Assembly: GCA_023380285.1 (NCBI GenBank)
Contig: JAMCRA010000020.1
Coordinates: forward strand, 1 to 64,000
Reading direction: 5' to 3'
Length of the DNA: 64,000 nucleotides
Source of the DNA: Bacillota bacterium
GTDB lineage: Bacteria; Nitrospirota_A; Leptospirillia; Leptospirillales; JAMCRA01
The notes beneath the pieces were generated by a model. It was not told where the DNA came from, did no database searches, and was given only the letters and a program-made list of their open reading frames with translations. The translations under genes and the position numbers were made by a program. Positions 25,753 to 33,382 of this stretch are shown one piece after another; positions within the stretch are counted from its first letter, which is position 1; each line of letters begins with the position of its first letter.

Positions 25753-26306
25753 CGATAGAAGAAAGTGACAAGCTGGGGCTCAAATTTATTCTCTTTGGGG
25801 TCTTTTGCCTTTTTATCGGAACGCTGCAGGGATTCCTTCAGTCGACACCAAGATTAAGACATTGGGTCCATTCCACGGGACAAGCGGGCCATCTGGTCGA
25901 CCCTCTGGCCCATGCCCATATCAATCTGATCGGAGGGGTCGTATCCATCATCATGGCAATGGTGTATTACCTGCTGCCGAGGATGTTACGGAAGGGTTTT
26001 TGGTCCGGGGTTCTAGGACAGGCGAACTTTATTCTGATGGTGGCTGGTGTGGCGGGTTTTTATCTGGTTCTCCTTGTCTTCGGCATTCTGGAAGGAAACC
26101 GGATGCTGGATGAAGGTGTCGTCTACCCGATCGCGCGCTCCCATTATCAACCCTACCACCGGATAGGGTTCGTTTTTTCTGCATTATTAATGGGTTTGGC
26201 GCACTGGACATTTATCCTGAATGTCTTCGTGACATATTTCAGGAAGGAAAACGAATCCCTGGTCCACTCTGTCAACCCTCTGAAAGAAGGTACGAAAGCA
26301 CAATGA
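25749..26306 (+). CDS. short haem-copper oxidase subunit I-like protein (four helices)
   Basis: 185 residues with four predicted helices (about 10-30, 50-78, 88-115, 135-160). The second helix begins AHAHINLIGGVV and continues to a YYLLPRM end, as in helix II of NorB/CcoN-type subunit I, where a histidine ligates the low-spin haem b. The protein stops after helix IV, so the helices that hold the binuclear haem-copper centre are missing. It could carry haem b but cannot be an oxidase alone. Related in design to the protein at 27,428. Overlaps both neighbours by 4 bases. Confidence 0.7.
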   Translation: MTIEESDKLGLKFILFGVFCLFIGTLQGFLQSTPRLRHWVHSTGQAGHLVDPLAHAHINLIGGVVSIIMAMVYYLLPRMLRKGFWSGVLGQANFILMVAGVAGFYLVLLVFGILEGNRMLDEGVVYPIARSHYQPYHRIGFVFSALLMGLAHWTFILNVFVTYFRKENESLVHSVNPLKEGTKAQ

Positions 26307-27391
26307 GTGATGCGGAAAAAAAAAGCCCGGTTCATGAACAGGAGACCCCGATCTCGGATGATGATCTCTCTCTGGAAGAAATGACTCCATGGGCTCTTCC
26401 CTGGAAAGCCATCTCGATCACGGTTGTTGCACTGGTCCTTATCGCAGGTGCCATTCAGATCGTTGGTCTGGCGTCCAACCGAATCAACAGACTCTCGAAA
26501 GAGAGTGTTCGCACACATGGGAAAGAGCCCGGCAATTTTCGGCCCATGGGCGGTGTGGTTCCAAGGCTGTCTTCCAATCTTCCCGTCGTGAAGGATGCAA
26601 ACGGCGGAATGAATGCGAGCCTGATGCCCACAAAACAAATCGCTGTTCAGACAAAAGCGGGAATGTCCGTACCGAAAGGGTTCGTTTACATTCCGCCGGG
26701 TCCTTTCCTGATGGGGGGGGACGATCCTTTTGCGAATTTTGACGAAAAGCCCGTGCATAAGGTTTTTCTGCCGGGATATTTTATTCGAAAAACCCTGGTC
26801 ACGAACAAGGATTACAAGAAATTCATTGACAGCCAAAACTATATTGCTCCACCGGGGTGGAAGAACAGGAATTATCCTCCTTCAAAGGGAGATCACCCGG
26901 TGACGTTTGTCAGCTATTACAATGCCGTCGACTATAGCAAGTGGGAAGGAAGCCGGCTCTGTTCGGAAGAGGAATGGGAAAAAGCAGCAAGGGGGACCGA
27001 CGGCAGAATGTGGCCCTGGGGAAACCAGTGGGACCCCCGGCGTGCCAATGCCAATTACACGGTTGGAGATACAACCCCGGTCAAACGATATAGTGCGGGG
27101 ATCAGTCCTTACGGGTTGTACGATATGGCTGGAAATGTCTTCGAATGGACCAGTTCGGACTATGCGCCTTATCCCGGAAATACGGCCAACAAAGCCCGTT
27201 ATTTTGCGTATAAGGTTGATGCAACCGGGACTCTCAACCGCGTCCGGGGGAAGGTTTATAAGGTTCTTCGGGGAGGTTCATGGAAGAGCGATCAGTATAG
27301 TGCCCGGACAACAGCCAGGAATCCGACCTGGCCTGATTATGCGTCGGATTTTTTCGGGTTCCGGACCTGTAAGGATGCTCCAAGTCAGTAG
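26303..27391 (+). CDS. membrane-anchored SUMF1/FGE-fold protein (NirV-like)
   Basis: 362 residues: acidic cytoplasmic N-terminus, one helix at about 38-57, a linker and a periplasmic SUMF1-type domain from about 128 (FVYIPPGPFLMGGDDPF, GSRLCSEEEWEKAARG, YDMAGNVFEWTSSDY, VLRGGSWKSDQYSARTTAR). The GGSW segment lacks the two cysteines of true formylglycine-generating enzymes, so that activity is unlikely. Similar proteins such as NirV accompany nitrite and nitric oxide reductases and are of unknown role. It lies between the two short subunit I-like genes. Confidence 0.8.
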   Translation: MSDAEKKSPVHEQETPISDDDLSLEEMTPWALPWKAISITVVALVLIAGAIQIVGLASNRINRLSKESVRTHGKEPGNFRPMGGVVPRLSSNLPVVKDANGGMNASLMPTKQIAVQTKAGMSVPKGFVYIPPGPFLMGGDDPFANFDEKPVHKVFLPGYFIRKTLVTNKDYKKFIDSQNYIAPPGWKNRNYPPSKGDHPVTFVSYYNAVDYSKWEGSRLCSEEEWEKAARGTDGRMWPWGNQWDPRRANANYTVGDTTPVKRYSAGISPYGLYDMAGNVFEWTSSDYAPYPGNTANKARYFAYKVDATGTLNRVRGKVYKVLRGGSWKSDQYSARTTARNPTWPDYASDFFGFRTCKDAPSQ

Positions 27392-27427
27392 AAGAAACCT
27401 GAGTGTCCAAAAAGCAAGGAGAGCGAG

Positions 27428-27994
27428 ATGGGAAGAGAAATGGCAATCAAGGACTACACCATGAAATTCTATTATGCGTGTCTTCTGTACGCCATTATCG
27501 GATTTTCCTGGGGATCGATCATGGGAGGCGTCGAACAGTTCCGGACTTTTGTGCAGGCTGGGGCAGGGGGACCTTCGGATTTGATCGTGCTTGGACATAC
27601 ACATATCAACTTGCTGGGATGGGTCGAAATGGCAATTTTCGGGACAATCTATTACGTTGTTCCCCGTTTATACCAATGCCCTCTCTATAGTTACCGGCTG
27701 ATGAGGATCCATTTCTGGACGCACAATATCGGCCTTGTCGGGATGGTTCTTGCGTTTAGCATTGCCGGTTACAAGGGCGGCATGATTCTGCTGCATGGAA
27801 ATGTGGCGAATATCAAACCTGTTGAGACACCGTATATGGAAATGGTGGGAATGTTCGGTATGTTGGTATTGTTTGCGAATTTTGTCTTTGCATACAATAT
27901 TTACAATACAGTCCAGGTCGCGAAGGGAAAAAAACAGATTCCAGTGAGCGAGCGGGAAAATGACAAAGTGCCAGTTTTCGAAGCGGCGATGTGA
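27428..27994 (+). CDS. short haem-copper oxidase subunit I-like protein (four helices)
   Basis: 188 residues with four predicted helices. Helix II reads LGHTHINLLGWVEMAIFGTIYYVVP, the NorB/CcoN-type motif with a His-x-His-Ile-Asn-Leu core shared with the protein at 25,749. Helices V-XII with the binuclear-centre ligands are absent. A second such protein in one cluster suggests a heterodimeric haem b module or a split oxidase. AAGGAGAG lies just before the ATG. No frameshift is visible that would join it to a C-terminal half. Confidence 0.7.
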   Translation: MGREMAIKDYTMKFYYACLLYAIIGFSWGSIMGGVEQFRTFVQAGAGGPSDLIVLGHTHINLLGWVEMAIFGTIYYVVPRLYQCPLYSYRLMRIHFWTHNIGLVGMVLAFSIAGYKGGMILLHGNVANIKPVETPYMEMVGMFGMLVLFANFVFAYNIYNTVQVAKGKKQIPVSERENDKVPVFEAAM

Positions 27995-27995
27995 A

Positions 27996-28265
27996 ATGCT
28001 ATTTCGAGCGAAGTATCAGAAAGCATCAACTGTTGTGGCCGTTTCTCTGGGGACAGCCGGTTCTTTTTTTGGTGCTTTTCAAAGAGATGCCTTTGCCTAC
28101 ATGCCGCGATATGTTCATGTCACCCTCGGCGTACCCTGGATTGCCTATCTGATCTTTATGCTCGGAGTCCTGACGCCGCTCTTTTTGTATCTGGGTGTTT
28201 CCTGGTACTGGCGGCATGAAATTGAAGCCAACAAACTGGGCAAGGATGACAAGACGGAAGAGTAG
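27996..28265 (+). CDS. small membrane protein of the oxidase cluster
   Basis: 89 residues, start one base after the previous stop. A first hydrophobic stretch (about 10-28) ending near DAFAYM might be a signal anchor, and a helix at about 45-70 is followed by a charged tail (EANKLGKDDKTEE). Not recognised. Position before ccoG suggests an oxidase subunit or assembly factor. An in-frame start 12 codons upstream exists inside the previous gene but has no ribosome-binding site. Confidence 0.6.
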   Translation: MLFRAKYQKASTVVAVSLGTAGSFFGAFQRDAFAYMPRYVHVTLGVPWIAYLIFMLGVLTPLFLYLGVSWYWRHEIEANKLGKDDKTEE

Positions 28266-28350
28266 TCTTCCGTAGAGCAAGCCGGGAGTGTGCGGAAGGC
28301 TTCCGGAGAACGTTTGGTCTCACAATGCTCTTCAGGTGAGGAGTTGCGAT

Positions 28351-29679
28351 ATGTCTGCGACAGTTAAGAGTCCCTCTCTTATTCCGATGCCGACTGTTCA
28401 GAAGAAGACAGGGTTTCGGAAATATCTTCGTGTTACGACAGCCAGATACGTCGTCCAGGGCGTTTTTCTGATCATTCTCGCAGGTCTTCCGTTTACGGGT
28501 TTGTTTCGGATCGATCTTGGGTCCGGGCGATTTCTGGTAGACGGGTATCAAATCTGGTGGAGCGACTTTTTTCTTGTTCTGCCGTTCTGGCTTTTTTTAA
28601 TTTCCGGTGCAGCAACCGTCTATTCGGTCCTTGGAATGGTGTATTGCGGATGGGCCTGTGTCCAGAACACCCTCTCCGAGTTCGTTGATTTTCTGGTCAA
28701 AAAAATTTTCAAGCGTCATAAGCATGCCATTGGTCTCGATACCCTGACGAGTCGTCCCCAAAAACTTCCGTCCAATATCGGTGTCCGCGAGTGGGCAGTT
28801 TTTATAGGCCTCGTGACATTAATCTCTATCGGTACCGGAGTTGTTTTTGCGGGTTATTTCATTCCTCCTTCCCAAATCTGGCAGGACTTCACGACAGGAA
28901 AGAATCTCCGTCAACTGATGTGGGTGATGGGCGGCATCAGTGCGGTGATGCTTTTGAACTTGTTTCTGATCCGGCACTATTGGTGCAACTGGGTCTGCCC
29001 CTATCCTCTCTGGCAGCATTTCTTCAAGTCGGAAGGAACAATGAAGGTCGCCTTCGAAGATTCGAGACGCAGTGAATGCACCGGTTGCAATCTGTGTGTC
29101 CAATCCTGCATCGTCGATATTGATCCCAGGGACACCAAAAACTATACGCGTTGCATCAATTGCGGTGAATGTGTTGTCACGTGCGAGGACTACTCCGCGA
29201 AAAGGGGTGTTCCGTCCCTCCTGACATTCCACTTTAACGGGATCCGGATCGACGAGTCCGGGAAACGTCATATTAACAAGCTTTCCCCGGTTCTGACACG
29301 TTTTGTCATGGCCGGCTCCTTCAGTTTGATCCCGTTGTCTCTCTTCATTTACGGGATTGTGACCTATATGCCGTTCCACATGACGTTAAGCCAGATTCCC
29401 GGGCAACTTAACCAGTACAGTATTCGTCTGACGAACAAGACTCCTTATCCGCACCTGTACCGGATTCGTGAATCCGGATTGCCGGTCCGGTCTGCTTCCT
29501 GGCAAAGCAAGACGGTCAGCGTTCCGGCCGGGGGGCAGGTCGTCCTTCCTTTTGAGGTGGAAAATGGTGCCCGGATTCTGGGAACGGGAGTCCATCCATT
29601 TTCAATCAGCGTTCGCTCCCTGAATGGCAAACCGGGCAGGATAAGTCAGGATGCAACGTATTTTCTTCCCGCTTCCTGA
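28351..29679 (+). CDS. ccoG: cbb3 oxidase accessory ferredoxin CcoG/FixG
   Basis: 442-residue integral membrane ferredoxin needed for cbb3 oxidase biogenesis, where CcoG is a cupric reductase supplying Cu(I). Early helices include VYCGWACVQNT, and a second pair of cysteines is in HYWCNWVCPYPLWQHFF. The ferredoxin domain holds CTGCNLCVQSC and CINCGECVVTCEDY, two [4Fe-4S] motifs. The C-terminus after a last helix is a periplasmic beta domain (residues about 365-442). GAGGAG lies 7 bases before the ATG at 28351. It confirms that a cbb3-type enzyme is assembled. Confidence 0.93.
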   Translation: MSATVKSPSLIPMPTVQKKTGFRKYLRVTTARYVVQGVFLIILAGLPFTGLFRIDLGSGRFLVDGYQIWWSDFFLVLPFWLFLISGAATVYSVLGMVYCGWACVQNTLSEFVDFLVKKIFKRHKHAIGLDTLTSRPQKLPSNIGVREWAVFIGLVTLISIGTGVVFAGYFIPPSQIWQDFTTGKNLRQLMWVMGGISAVMLLNLFLIRHYWCNWVCPYPLWQHFFKSEGTMKVAFEDSRRSECTGCNLCVQSCIVDIDPRDTKNYTRCINCGECVVTCEDYSAKRGVPSLLTFHFNGIRIDESGKRHINKLSPVLTRFVMAGSFSLIPLSLFIYGIVTYMPFHMTLSQIPGQLNQYSIRLTNKTPYPHLYRIRESGLPVRSASWQSKTVSVPAGGQVVLPFEVENGARILGTGVHPFSISVRSLNGKPGRISQDATYFLPAS

Positions 29680-29754
29680 AGTCCGGAAAAGAAAGCGGGC
29701 GGGTCGGTGAAATGAAAAATTCATGTCAGTTCAAACGAGGAGAACGGTCAGGGA

Positions 29755-30222
29755 ATGGAAAAAGAACGGTACGTGCTGATTCCGGACAAAAAAGGTGCTC
29801 TCTGGAGCGGGCTTTTCCATGGGTCCGCCCTTTTCATGTCGGGAATTCTGAGTTATGAATACTATGGTCAAGGTCATCCGTCCGTTCTCTTCTATGTCTT
29901 TTTCTTTTCGTTCTGGCTTGCACTGTTTTCCGGTTACACGTCCGTTCTCAACAATTGTCTCTTGCTGACTCCCCGATCTTTGAAATCGGTGACGACGACA
30001 GACAAAAGTGTCATCCTGGAGTGGAAAAACGGAGATGCGGACGAAATTGTCCGGAAGCTGAATTTTCAGGGCGGGAGAACAATTCTTGGTGTGTGGGGGG
30101 ATACCGTTGACAAGAGAAGAGTGCAGGCGACTATCCGGAGAAACTCGGTTACAAAAGAGCAGTTTACCAAGCTCCTGAAGGAGCTTGAAGGGATTCGGGA
30201 TAGTGAAAAAAGCAAAAACTGA
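29755..30222 (+). CDS. membrane protein of unknown function in the oxidase operon
   Basis: 155 residues with two predicted helices at about 16-35 and 44-66, then a soluble domain with a beta-like KSVILEWKNGD stretch and a charged tail. I do not recognise it. It starts about 75 bases after ccoG and overlaps the next small gene by about 20 bases. Probably an assembly or accessory factor by position. Confidence 0.6.
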   Translation: MEKERYVLIPDKKGALWSGLFHGSALFMSGILSYEYYGQGHPSVLFYVFFFSFWLALFSGYTSVLNNCLLLTPRSLKSVTTTDKSVILEWKNGDADEIVRKLNFQGGRTILGVWGDTVDKRRVQATIRRNSVTKEQFTKLLKELEGIRDSEKSKN

Positions 30223-30529
30223 GGCAGAGGTGACCCCGGGATCTTCTCGCCCTCCTGTTCTCGCATTGGCCAAAAAGCATCCGTTGATGACCGCGATTTT
30301 TGCTTTTTGGGGATTTGGTTACACCTTTATGGTTCCCAATCTTTTGGGCGGCCATTTCCTCTACTCTTTTTTCCGGCTGGTCGGAAAAACACCAGGCGAT
30401 GCGTTTCTCGGGTTTTCGATTCTCTTCGGAATGGTCTTCCTGTTTGCCGGAGTTGTTCCGTTTTTTATCTGGTATCTTGTTTGCCGTGCTCTGGAAAGCA
30501 AAGACTCTCCAGAGCAACATGGGGCTTGA
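30203..30529 (+). CDS. small two-helix membrane protein
   Basis: About 108 residues from the GTG at 30203, which gives a basic N-terminus (KKAKTEAEV); a TTG at 30185 would add six residues. Helices at about 30-48 and 68-95 (with FLFAGVVPFFIWYLVC). Not recognised. Between two other membrane genes of the oxidase operon and ends 16 bases before the DUF420 gene. Confidence 0.55.
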   Translation: MKKAKTEAEVTPGSSRPPVLALAKKHPLMTAIFAFWGFGYTFMVPNLLGGHFLYSFFRLVGKTPGDAFLGFSILFGMVFLFAGVVPFFIWYLVCRALESKDSPEQHGA

Positions 30530-30545
30530 AGGGAGTAAAAGGATC

Positions 30546-31154
30546 ATGCATGGGTTTTTGGGCACGAAAGCAGATTTCTGGTGGGATCTGACGGTGACCT
30601 CTGAAACGGTTGTCTTCAGCTTTCTTGGACTTGGCGGATTTTTTGGAAGAAAACACCGGGGAACATTGCATCACAACACGATGTTGATTTCGGCGGTTCT
30701 GGTGGCAGCCTGGTTCCTGATGTATCTTGCCCAACAGTACATTGTCGGCATTATCGGTTTTGGGGGGCCGGATTTTGTAAAGTATCTGGTGTATTATCCG
30801 GTGATCATTTTCCATTCGCTCGTCTCGACTGCAGCTCTGGTATTGACGGGAATCGTGGTTTTCAACGGTTTTATCTCCAGCGCCGTTGAAGGGGGACAAA
30901 GGGTCCTCGTTAAAAATCCGCTGGTCCATCGAAGACTGGGATGGGTGACGCTCATCTGTTTTATCTTTTCCGTCATTACCGCCTATTCGGTATATGCCAT
31001 GCTTTTTATCATTTACAACCCAGCGCGCACTCCTTCCTATGGATTCCGATCCTCGATAGGCGCCCTGTCCGGAATCGGATCTTTCCTCATCCTTGCCCTG
31101 ATGGCTGTCCTTTATTATATCGGTCGGGTTCGAAACCGCAATGCCGTCCCCTGA
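30546..31154 (+). CDS. DUF420 membrane protein, oxidase assembly
   Basis: 202 residues with five predicted helices and conserved histidines at LHHNTM, IFHSLVS and VHRRLGW, the pattern of the DUF420 family. Members such as CtaM act in haem-copper oxidase assembly, which fits this locus. The open frame extends upstream to 30300 but that part overlaps the previous gene; the ATG at 30546 starts the homology. The end overlaps the Nudix gene by 14 bases. Confidence 0.8.
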   Translation: MHGFLGTKADFWWDLTVTSETVVFSFLGLGGFFGRKHRGTLHHNTMLISAVLVAAWFLMYLAQQYIVGIIGFGGPDFVKYLVYYPVIIFHSLVSTAALVLTGIVVFNGFISSAVEGGQRVLVKNPLVHRRLGWVTLICFIFSVITAYSVYAMLFIIYNPARTPSYGFRSSIGALSGIGSFLILALMAVLYYIGRVRNRNAVP

Positions 31155-31743
31155 CCGCTCGGGCACTTCGGATTCCGACAAGACCCCGACTCCACTGGTG
31201 CATCTCTCCTCCAGGGATGTTCAGGTTTTTAATGGAAAACGGATATCCGTCGCGGTTCAAGAGTGGCAGGACTCCAGAAACAGGATTTATCGACATGAGA
31301 CAGTCCTCTTTGGAGAGGGAGTCGCAGTCGTTCCTGTAGTTGAGGAGAAAATCCTTCTGATACGACAGTTCCGTCCTTCTGTGAAGGACTCTATTCTGGA
31401 AATTCCCGCCGGAAAAGTGGATCCGGGGGAAGATTTTCTGGCGGCTGCCCGGCGAGAACTTTCCGAAGAAACGGGGGTCGTTGGAGGACATCTTTCGTTT
31501 TTGACATCGATTCGGACGACCCCCGGATTCTGCAACGAACGAATCCATCTTTTCCTTTCCATGGGGGGCAGTCTGGAAGACAGCCACCCGGAGGAGGGAG
31601 AGGCCATCGAGGAAATTCTCCTTCTCCGTCCGGAGGATGTTCAAAAAAAAATACGGTCGGGAGAAATTACGGACGCAAAGTCTCTTGTCGGGCTTTTTCT
31701 TGTTCTGGAAAGATTGGGGGTATCCGGTTCGCCGGGAAGGTAA
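31141..31743 (+). CDS. Nudix hydrolase, ADP-ribose pyrophosphatase-like
   Basis: 200 residues with a full Nudix box, GKVDPGEDFLAAARRELSEETGV, split here only by notation: GKVDPGED then FLAAARRELSEETGV. Preceding VLLIRQFRP-like and EIPAGK segments (LLIRQFRPS, LEIPAGK) are typical of ADP-ribose pyrophosphatases. Hydrolyses a nucleoside diphosphate linked to another moiety. It overlaps the DUF420 gene by 14 bases, so is co-transcribed with the oxidase operon, perhaps incidentally. Confidence 0.88.
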   Translation: MPSPDRSGTSDSDKTPTPLVHLSSRDVQVFNGKRISVAVQEWQDSRNRIYRHETVLFGEGVAVVPVVEEKILLIRQFRPSVKDSILEIPAGKVDPGEDFLAAARRELSEETGVVGGHLSFLTSIRTTPGFCNERIHLFLSMGGSLEDSHPEEGEAIEEILLLRPEDVQKKIRSGEITDAKSLVGLFLVLERLGVSGSPGR

Positions 31744-31764
31744 GGACCGGACGGGTGTGATATC

Positions 31765-31956
31765 ATGAAAGTCATTGCAGGAGAGAAGATCAGAGTCGAC
31801 GACTCTCTGTGTACAAACTGCGGAGAATGCGAGGAGATCTGCCCGACTGGAGTTCTCTCTGTTCGGGGAGAAAAAAAGGACGCACTCTGTATACTCTGCC
31901 GATATTGTGTTGTTTCCTGTCCGTTGGCCGCGCTTTCTGTCACTCAAAAAGGATAG
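31765..31956 (+). CDS. 2[4Fe-4S] ferredoxin
   Basis: 63 residues with two [4Fe-4S] motifs, CTNCGECEEICP and CILCRYCVVSCP, in the arrangement of bacterial dicluster ferredoxins. A soluble low-potential electron carrier. It sits 3 bases before the sigma54-activator gene and shortly after the Nudix gene. In this genome it could carry electrons produced by the GltD-like oxidoreductase, a suggestion from function only. Confidence 0.9.
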   Translation: MKVIAGEKIRVDDSLCTNCGECEEICPTGVLSVRGEKKDALCILCRYCVVSCPLAALSVTQKG

Positions 31957-31959
31957 CCA

Positions 31960-33382
31960 ATGAAGTCCCAACCGGTTTCCATCAGGCCCTTTCCGGGGAC
32001 CCTAGCTGAAAACGGCACTTCATCCAGGGGACTGAATACATTTCCCCCGGGTGGATCTCCGTCCGATGCCCAGGCGATTCTCGACTCGCTCGAAGAAGGC
32101 GTTGTCGCAATCGGACTCGACAAGAAAATTCTCTATATGAACCGTGCCGCCCGGGAAATATTAAAAAACCGGGAAGACAGTCCGACTCCATCGGATTGTC
32201 GCAAGGTCGTCAACTCTTCGGAATGTCAGGCTCGATGCGTCCTTGCCAAGACGGTTGAAACGGGTGAACCCATTCGGAATATGGAAATATCTTTGGTGGA
32301 TGCATTGGGCCGTCGAAGGGTTCTTCGCCTGAATACGGCCCTTCTCAAGGATTCTTCCGGAAAAGTCTTCGGAGGAGTCGAGATTTTTCATGACATCTCC
32401 CAGATTGTTGCCTTGAAGGAGGAGCTCAAGGGACGCTACTCCTTCGGACGGATTATTGGTCGAAGTGAAAAGATGCAGGAGCTCTTCGACCTGTTGCCGG
32501 TCATTGCCCAAAGCAAGTCCACAGTCCTGATCGAAGGAGAAAGTGGGACAGGAAAGGAACTGGTCGCGCATGCCCTGCACGAAAACAGTCCCCGACGTGA
32601 GGGACCTTTCGTCAAGCTCAATTGTGCGGCATTGTCGGAAGGGGTTCTGGAGTCGGAGCTGTTCGGACACGTCAAGGGAGCTTTTACCGGTGCCGTTCAA
32701 AGTCGACCCGGCCGTTTCGAGCTGGCCTCGGGGGGAACACTTTTTCTGGATGAGATTGGAGAAATTTCTCCGTCGATGCAGGTCAAGTTGCTTCGGGTCC
32801 TGCAGGAAGAAGAGTTCGAGCGGGTGGGAGGCACCAAAACGGTAAAAGTGGATGTTCCGTGTCATTGCTGCCACCAACCGCGATCTCAAGCAGGCGATGG
32901 AAGAAGGCAGCTTCCGGAAGGACCTCTACTACCGTTTAAGAGTGATACCGGTCACCCTGCCTCCCCTTCGGGAAAGACAGGGAGATCTTCCGCTTCTGAT
33001 CCAGTCTTTTATCGAACGTTATAACGCGGAGTTGGGGAAAAATATTCAGGGATTGACGTCTGAAGCGATGAAAGTCCTCTTGAATTATCACTATCCCGGC
33101 AATATCCGGGAACTTCAGAATATCATCGAGCATGCGGCGCTTCTCTGCAATGACAGTCGGATCGATCTGCGTCATTTGCCGGGGGATCTCCTTCCCGCTC
33201 AATCACAATCTTCTTTTCTGGAACTGGCCATGATGGAAGAAAATCCTGTCCGTTATGTCGAAAAAGAACTGATCCGTTTGGCCATGGCCGAATCCGGAGG
33301 AAATGTTTCGGAAGTGGCGAGAAAACTGTCCATGGGTCGTTCAACTCTCTGGAGAAGGCTCAAGGAAATGAAGTTGGCATGA
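31960..33382 (+). pseudogene. sigma54-dependent PAS-domain transcription activator, frameshifted
   Basis: Two frames together encode a normal activator. Frame one (from ATG 31960) has a PAS domain (about 30-145, with cysteines in [13 protein letters not shown]), then the AAA+ domain with Walker A GESGTGKE and the sigma54-contact loop GAFTGA, through [10 protein letters not shown]. Frame two continues [34 protein letters not shown] and a C-terminal Fis-type helix-turn-helix (VSEVARKLSMGRSTLWRRL). One extra base near 32,853-32,857 breaks it. This could be a real mutation or a sequencing error. An ATG at 32852 could start the distal half alone, lacking the ATPase site. It overlaps trpE by 4 bases. 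Confidence 0.85.

Noticed and set aside
26303..27391. Annotating the SUMF1-fold protein as a formylglycine-generating enzyme
   Set aside because: The catalytic cysteine pair is absent and no sulfatase gene is nearby.
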